A DNA stretch of 8,896 nt. Source: Lachnospiraceae bacterium UBA3282 (lineage in GTDB: Bacteria; Bacillota; Clostridia; Lachnospirales; Lachnospiraceae). This document shows positions 5,907-8,896 of this stretch, piece after piece. Numbering within the stretch: the stretch's first letter is position 1; each line of letters begins with the position of its first letter. The position numbers and the translations under genes were made by a program. The stretch spans positions 1 to 8,896 of the forward strand of contig DETS01000026.1 of the NCBI GenBank assembly GCA_002361735.1, in the 5' to 3' direction. Below the pieces are notes generated by a model. It saw only the letters and a program-made list of their open reading frames with translations. It had not been told where the DNA came from and made no database searches.

Positions 5907-7007
5907 ATGGGCGCTAATTATGCTATTTATATTGAAGACTACGTATTGTCGTATCTAAAGCGGGAAGTGGATTCTCTGGAGTTGTCCGAGATCTTTTTTT
6001 ATGGAAAGCGCGAAAATGGAGGCAGAAAATTCCTCGTCTACGGGGCGGGACGCAGAAAAGAGATTGCAGCTTTTGCAGGCTATGAGCTGCTTGATGAACT
6101 GGTATGTCGTCTCACTCAGGCAGGTCCCGTATTTATGGTGAGGGAGAAAAACGGCGACTATAAGACGAGCGGTTTTCAGACTTTTTATGCCAACAATGAG
6201 GCGATGCAGAATTACCTGATCGAGTGGACGGGCATTGAGGAAGTGCACGGTCTGACGGCAGTGAGTGAAAAAGAAAGAAAGACGGCGGCGCTGAATGAGC
6301 CTTTTACAAAGGAGGAAAAAGGCCGGGCGGGCAGTGCGATGTCTGCACAGCTTTGCTTGATCCTCGTAGTACTGGTGGCAATCGTCATAGTTTCCACGAA
6401 CAGTTATCGGAAAATGGAACATTTGAACCGGTCGGCAAAGGAGGTCTTTTTTGCCATAGAGAATCAGGAAGCGGGGCAGGAGAGCGGGCAAAAAGGAGAG
6501 CAGAAAGATACCGTTACAGACGAGGCCGGGCAGCAGGAGAAAGGGACAGAAGTTTTGGTGGAGCGGGATACGGAGGCGGAAAATATTTCCGTGGAAGATG
6601 CCGTGCGCGCGGAAAATGCCGCGCGAGAGGAGAATGCCGATCGGGCGGGAGAAGATTCGGGAGATGGTGGAGAAACCGACGCTTCGGCGGTGCAGACGGG
6701 AGAGGATCCCACAGTGGATTCTGACGTATCGGAGCAGAGAGAAGAGCCCGCAGCGGATTCTGACGTAACGGAGCGGGGAGAGGATTCTGCGGCGGGTTCT
6801 GATACAGTAACGCAGGCGGAGGATTCTTCCGAGGAGGCGCTGTCCAGAAACATCACCAGATATTATGAGGTGGAGCGGGGAGATACGCTCTACACCATCA
6901 GTGAAAAAATTTACGGTGATGCCTCGCGGGTGGAGAAAATCTGTGAGGTGAATGCCATTTCGAATCCCGATAAAATCAGTGAGGGACAAAAAATTATACT
7001 TCCCTGA
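5907..7007 (+). CDS. Single-pass membrane protein with C-terminal LysM domain
   Basis: The ATG at 5907 is chosen because GAGG (5897-5900) precedes it at six bases; an ATG at 5895 would add four residues but has no ribosome site. The 366-residue product has four parts. Residues 1-115 form a compact mixed domain that I cannot assign (FFYGK and FLVYGAG strands, then FYANNEAMQNYLIEWTG). Residues 149-164 are one membrane segment (LCLILVVLVAIVIV core). About 170-315 is a long Glu/Asp/Ala/Ser-rich linker, including three 13-residue repeats at 269-307. Residues 319-366 are one LysM domain (YEVERGDTLYTISEKIYGD ... ISEGQKIILP). LysM binds N-acetylglucosamine polymers such as peptidoglycan, so the C-terminus is probably outside the cell; charges around the membrane segment do not settle topology. 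No catalytic wall enzyme domain is visible. Confidence 0.8.
   Translation: MGANYAIYIEDYVLSYLKREVDSLELSEIFFYGKRENGGRKFLVYGAGRRKEIAAFAGYELLDELVCRLTQAGPVFMVREKNGDYKTSGFQTFYANNEAMQNYLIEWTGIEEVHGLTAVSEKERKTAALNEPFTKEEKGRAGSAMSAQLCLILVVLVAIVIVSTNSYRKMEHLNRSAKEVFFAIENQEAGQESGQKGEQKDTVTDEAGQQEKGTEVLVERDTEAENISVEDAVRAENAAREENADRAGEDSGDGGETDASAVQTGEDPTVDSDVSEQREEPAADSDVTERGEDSAAGSDTVTQAEDSSEEALSRNITRYYEVERGDTLYTISEKIYGDASRVEKICEVNAISNPDKISEGQKIILP
6711..6827 (+). repeat. Three 39-bp in-frame tandem repeats in the LysM protein linker
   Basis: Three units of 39 bases (6711-6749, 6750-6788, 6789-6827) encode TVDSDVSEQREEP, AADSDVTERGEDS and AAGSDTVTQAEDS. A weaker, shortened relative (ASAVQTGEDP) lies just before. 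The core GGATTCTGACGTA is identical in units one and two (6716 and 6755) and changed in unit three. Units are exact multiples of a codon, so copy number can change without breaking the frame. Confidence 0.8.
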
Positions 7008-7014
7008 AAAAATA

Positions 7015-7038
7015 TGGTATACTCTTTCTATATAGAAA
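7015..7038 (+). promoter_or_regulatory. Extended -10 promoter and palindrome before the propeller-protein gene
   Basis: TGG-TATACT (7015-7023) forms an extended -10 just after the LysM gene stop; no good -35 is visible at 16-18 bases. A perfect 14-base palindrome, TTTCTATATAGAAA (7025-7038), covers the predicted start near 7030 and could be an operator or just AT-rich chance. GAGG (7043-7046) is seven bases before the next ATG. Confidence 0.45.
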
Positions 7039-7053
7039 AACCGAGGAATATAA

Positions 7054-8259
7054 ATGGTGAGCGTCAGAGATTACTTTAAGAAAAAAGAGCGGCTAAGCGA
7101 AGATAAACCGCCCAGAATCAGCTACAGAGAAAGAATAAAGAGCCATAAGTTTACCGTTTTTTATCGCATTTTTCTGGTGTTGGTACTAATGGCGGCAGTG
7201 GGCGCGGCGCTTTATTTACAATGGAAGAATAGAGTTTATACAGAGAGTGTGGAGATTTCCAGCGTGGAGGTCAAGATTCCGTCAGATGCTTCGCTCATGC
7301 CTTTTGGCGCGTATCTTCTCACCTACAGTAAGGATGGCGCAAGCTGTATGGACACGAAGGGAAACGCAGTGTGGAATCAGACTTTTGGTATGCAGAATCC
7401 TATGGTGGATATGAACCAGAATGTGGTGGCGATCGGAGATTACAACGGCCGCGAAATTTATGTGATGGATACGAATAATCTGCTGGGCAGAATTACCACG
7501 AACCGCCCGGTACGTAATTTTTGCGTATCCAATTCAGGCGTTGTGGCAGCAGTATTAGATGACACGGATATCACATGGATTTATCTGTATGACGCGCAGG
7601 GAAATGAACTGGCGTATTTTCGTACGACTATGAAGGAGAGCGGCTATCCTATCAATATTGCCATCTCTCCCAGCGGAGAGCTCGTGTGTGTCTCCTATTT
7701 ATACATAGACAGCGGCAAAATGAAGTCCAGCGTTGCCTTTTATAATTTTGGAGCAGTCGGGCAAAACAGCACGGACAATTACGTGAGCGGTTATGATTAT
7801 ATTGACAGCGTGGTGCCCTTTGCCAAATTTTTGGATAATAAGTCGCTCTTTGCAGTATCGGATGACCGCATCATGTTTTTCGGTGGGGCCCAGAAACCCG
7901 TCACTGCGGCGGAGAGTTTGTTGAATGATGAAGTGCGGGGCATTTATTACGGAAGTGAATATGTAGGGCTGGTGTTTAACAGTAAGGAAAGCGGCGGCAG
8001 ATATCGTCTGGACGTGTATCATAAATCGGGAACATTCCGACAGTCCATTGAATACGATATAGACTGCAGAGATATTTTGTTTTATGAAGATCAAATCATT
8101 ATTTATAATGAAACGGACTGCCGGATCTATAGCAGCAGCGGGACACCGAAGTATGCCGGTACCTTTGCGAAAACGGCGTTGATGCTGATACCGCAGAAAG
8201 CGTCCTATCATTATATGATAGTGACACCAGATTCTATTGATACGATAGAACTCAAATAA
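7054..8259 (+). CDS. Membrane-anchored beta-propeller-like protein, probably DUF5711 family
   Basis: The 401-residue product has a strongly basic N-terminus (res 1-35, KKK, RERIKSHK), one membrane segment (about 36-55, FYRIFLVLVLMAAVGAALYL) and a large body of short beta-strand repeats, so the body should lie outside the membrane. Repeats resemble PQQ/WD-type propeller blades: SKDGASCMDTKGNAVWNQTF, then VVAIGDYNGREIYVMD, VAAVLDDTDITWIYLYDAQGNELAYF and INIAISPSGELVCVSYLY. No catalytic motif or metal site is visible. The pattern fits the uncharacterised DUF5711 family of Firmicutes; this is from memory of the architecture and was not searched. The ATG at 7054 follows GAGG at seven bases. It begins 46 bases after the LysM gene, with its own promoter, and ends 18 bases before the CvpA-like gene, with which it is probably cotranscribed. 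Confidence 0.75.
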   Translation: MVSVRDYFKKKERLSEDKPPRISYRERIKSHKFTVFYRIFLVLVLMAAVGAALYLQWKNRVYTESVEISSVEVKIPSDASLMPFGAYLLTYSKDGASCMDTKGNAVWNQTFGMQNPMVDMNQNVVAIGDYNGREIYVMDTNNLLGRITTNRPVRNFCVSNSGVVAAVLDDTDITWIYLYDAQGNELAYFRTTMKESGYPINIAISPSGELVCVSYLYIDSGKMKSSVAFYNFGAVGQNSTDNYVSGYDYIDSVVPFAKFLDNKSLFAVSDDRIMFFGGAQKPVTAAESLLNDEVRGIYYGSEYVGLVFNSKESGGRYRLDVYHKSGTFRQSIEYDIDCRDILFYEDQIIIYNETDCRIYSSSGTPKYAGTFAKTALMLIPQKASYHYMIVTPDSIDTIELK

Positions 8260-8277
8260 AGATGAAGGCTTTACGAT

Positions 8278-8709
8278 ATGAGGAGCTGCGATCTTCGGAA
8301 GAGGAACATGAGACAAGAGATGATTGATTTCGCCTTTACGGCGGTTATATTATTGTTGCTGATATGGAGAGTGCGGCGCGGGTTTGCCTGCGGAATGATG
8401 CAGGAGATCGCAAACATTTTATCGGGAGTGATCGCTTTGGTCTGCGTCGTTCTGATCCTTTTTGCAATCAACAGTGTGAAGGGAAAAACGATGCACGTTT
8501 TGGCAGCCTGTATCGTGGCGTTGATTCTGCTTGGAATTTGTTTTAAGATATGCAGTCTCATATTCCGACCGCTTCTGGCAGTTGATAAGATTTGTATTGT
8601 AGGTGGCATCAATAAATTCCTGGGTGCGGTTTTAGGCGCTGCAGAGGCAATTTTGCTGGCTTTTTTGCTGATAAAAGCGTTTGGTTATTTCGGGATTTTC
8701 GTTTTCTGA
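8278..8709 (+). CDS. CvpA family membrane protein
   Basis: The 143-residue product is almost wholly hydrophobic, with four likely membrane segments (about 16-30, 44-64, 73-92 and 114-135). The RRGF..GMMQE motif after the first segment and NKFLGAVLGAAEAILLAF before the last are typical of the CvpA/colicin V production family. Members of that family affect colicin V export in E. coli and envelope-related traits elsewhere; the biochemical role is not established. It is shorter than the common 160-180 residues, ending right after the last membrane segment. The start is uncertain. ATG 8278 has GAAGG nine bases upstream but adds a polar leader (RSCDLRKRN), while ATG 8308 has GAGG only three bases away and gives a more family-like N-terminus. 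It lies 18 bases after the propeller-protein gene. Confidence 0.82.
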   Translation: MRSCDLRKRNMRQEMIDFAFTAVILLLLIWRVRRGFACGMMQEIANILSGVIALVCVVLILFAINSVKGKTMHVLAACIVALILLGICFKICSLIFRPLLAVDKICIVGGINKFLGAVLGAAEAILLAFLLIKAFGYFGIFVF

Positions 8710-8710
8710 T

Positions 8711-8779
8711 TTTTTGTCTCAAAAATTTCAAAATTTTTCCCCAAAACCCGTTGACAGGTGGAGAATCTTTTGCTATTAT
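8711..8779 (+). promoter_or_regulatory. Strong stable-RNA promoter with UP-like element
   Basis: TTGACA (8751-8756), an exact 17-base spacer and TATTAT (8774-8779) with extended -10 TGC (8771-8773) form a near-consensus promoter, starting transcription near 8786. Just upstream lie A- and T-tracts, including AAAAATTT/AAATTTTT (8721-8738), as in UP elements of rRNA promoters. No reading frame with a ribosome site follows before the edge. An rRNA operon is the best guess; a tRNA operon is possible. Confidence 0.72.
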
Positions 8780-8785
8780 ATTTGA

Positions 8786-8896
8786 GTCGCTCCACTGAGA
8801 GCAGAAGTAAATTTGCTCCGCAAATTAACTTCACGAGGATGCAAGCATCCTCTCCGAGTAAATTTGCAACACACTGAACCTTGACAAATAAACAGT
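8786..8896 (+). promoter_or_regulatory. Leader of a probable rRNA operon, with strong hairpins
   Basis: The leader holds a 12-bp hairpin with one A-A mismatch (GAAGT-A-AATTTGC at 8804-8816 with GCAAATT-A-ACTTC at 8820-8832, loop TCC). It also holds a perfect GAGGATGC-AA-GCATCCTC hairpin (8835-8852). AGTAAATTTGC occurs twice (8806-8816 and 8857-8867), so 8820-8830 can pair with either copy. The end, TGAACCTTGACAAATAAACAG, resembles the CTTTGAAAACTAAACA-type sequence common in rRNA leaders and spacers of Gram-positive bacteria. Alternatively, TTGACA at 8881-8886 is a second -35 whose -10 is outside the window. Confidence 0.55.

Noticed and set aside
5955..6989. Long minus-strand open frame opposite the LysM gene
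   Set aside because: It is a shadow of the biased Glu/Ala-rich coding sequence, with no ribosome site and an Arg/Leu/Ile/His-rich composition unlike a real protein.
8721..8738. AT-only inverted repeat as a terminator for the CvpA gene
   Set aside because: The stem has no G-C pairs, a two-base loop and no T-run after it; it fits better as part of the UP-like element. No clear terminator was found for the CvpA gene.
1..8896. CRISPR arrays, insertion sequences, prophage or defence genes
   Set aside because: No regular repeat-spacer pattern, transposase, integrase or phage-like gene was seen.

Overview
The window looks like part of a Clostridia chromosome, most likely a Lachnospiraceae-type organism of moderate GC. 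The reasons are the Gram-positive order tadA ... dnaX-ebfC-recR, strong Shine-Dalgarno sites, extended -10 promoters of the TGN-TATAAT/TATACT type, and a CvpA, DUF5711-like and LysM membrane-protein cluster. All protein genes are on the + strand and are tightly spaced. Assignments rest on reading motifs; no database search was run.

Left edge (1-178): the first 26 bases, read on the minus strand, look like the 5' end of a serine-type tRNA with its own promoter. That promoter diverges from the tadA promoter.

Information-processing block (179-4661): tadA (tRNA adenosine deaminase), a 6-phosphofructokinase gene with its own strong promoter and a structured leader of about 165 nt, dnaX (clamp-loader tau), ebfC/ybaB (nucleoid-associated protein) and recR (recombination mediator). 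In Bacillus the small SRP RNA gene sits between tadA and dnaX. Here the phosphofructokinase gene and its leader occupy that place, and no SRP RNA signature is visible. galM (aldose 1-epimerase) follows recR with a good ribosome site, and a strong intrinsic terminator closes the block at 5776-5820.

Envelope block (about 5895-8709): a single-pass membrane protein with a C-terminal LysM domain and an unassigned N-terminal domain, a single-pass membrane protein with a beta-propeller-like body (probably DUF5711), and a small CvpA-family multi-pass membrane protein. A promoter inside the block drives the second and probably the third gene. The likely common theme is the cell envelope, but no precise function can be read.

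Right edge (8710-8896): an AT-rich UP-like stretch, a near-consensus promoter (TTGACA-17-TATTAT) and a leader with strong, partly mutually exclusive hairpins. This is what the start of an rRNA (or other stable RNA) operon looks like; the RNA gene itself lies beyond the window.

The genes are mostly ordinary. The points most worth a second look are the phosphofructokinase leader RNA, the mixed active-site signature of that enzyme, the alternative pairings in the stable-RNA leader, and the LysM/propeller/CvpA trio.
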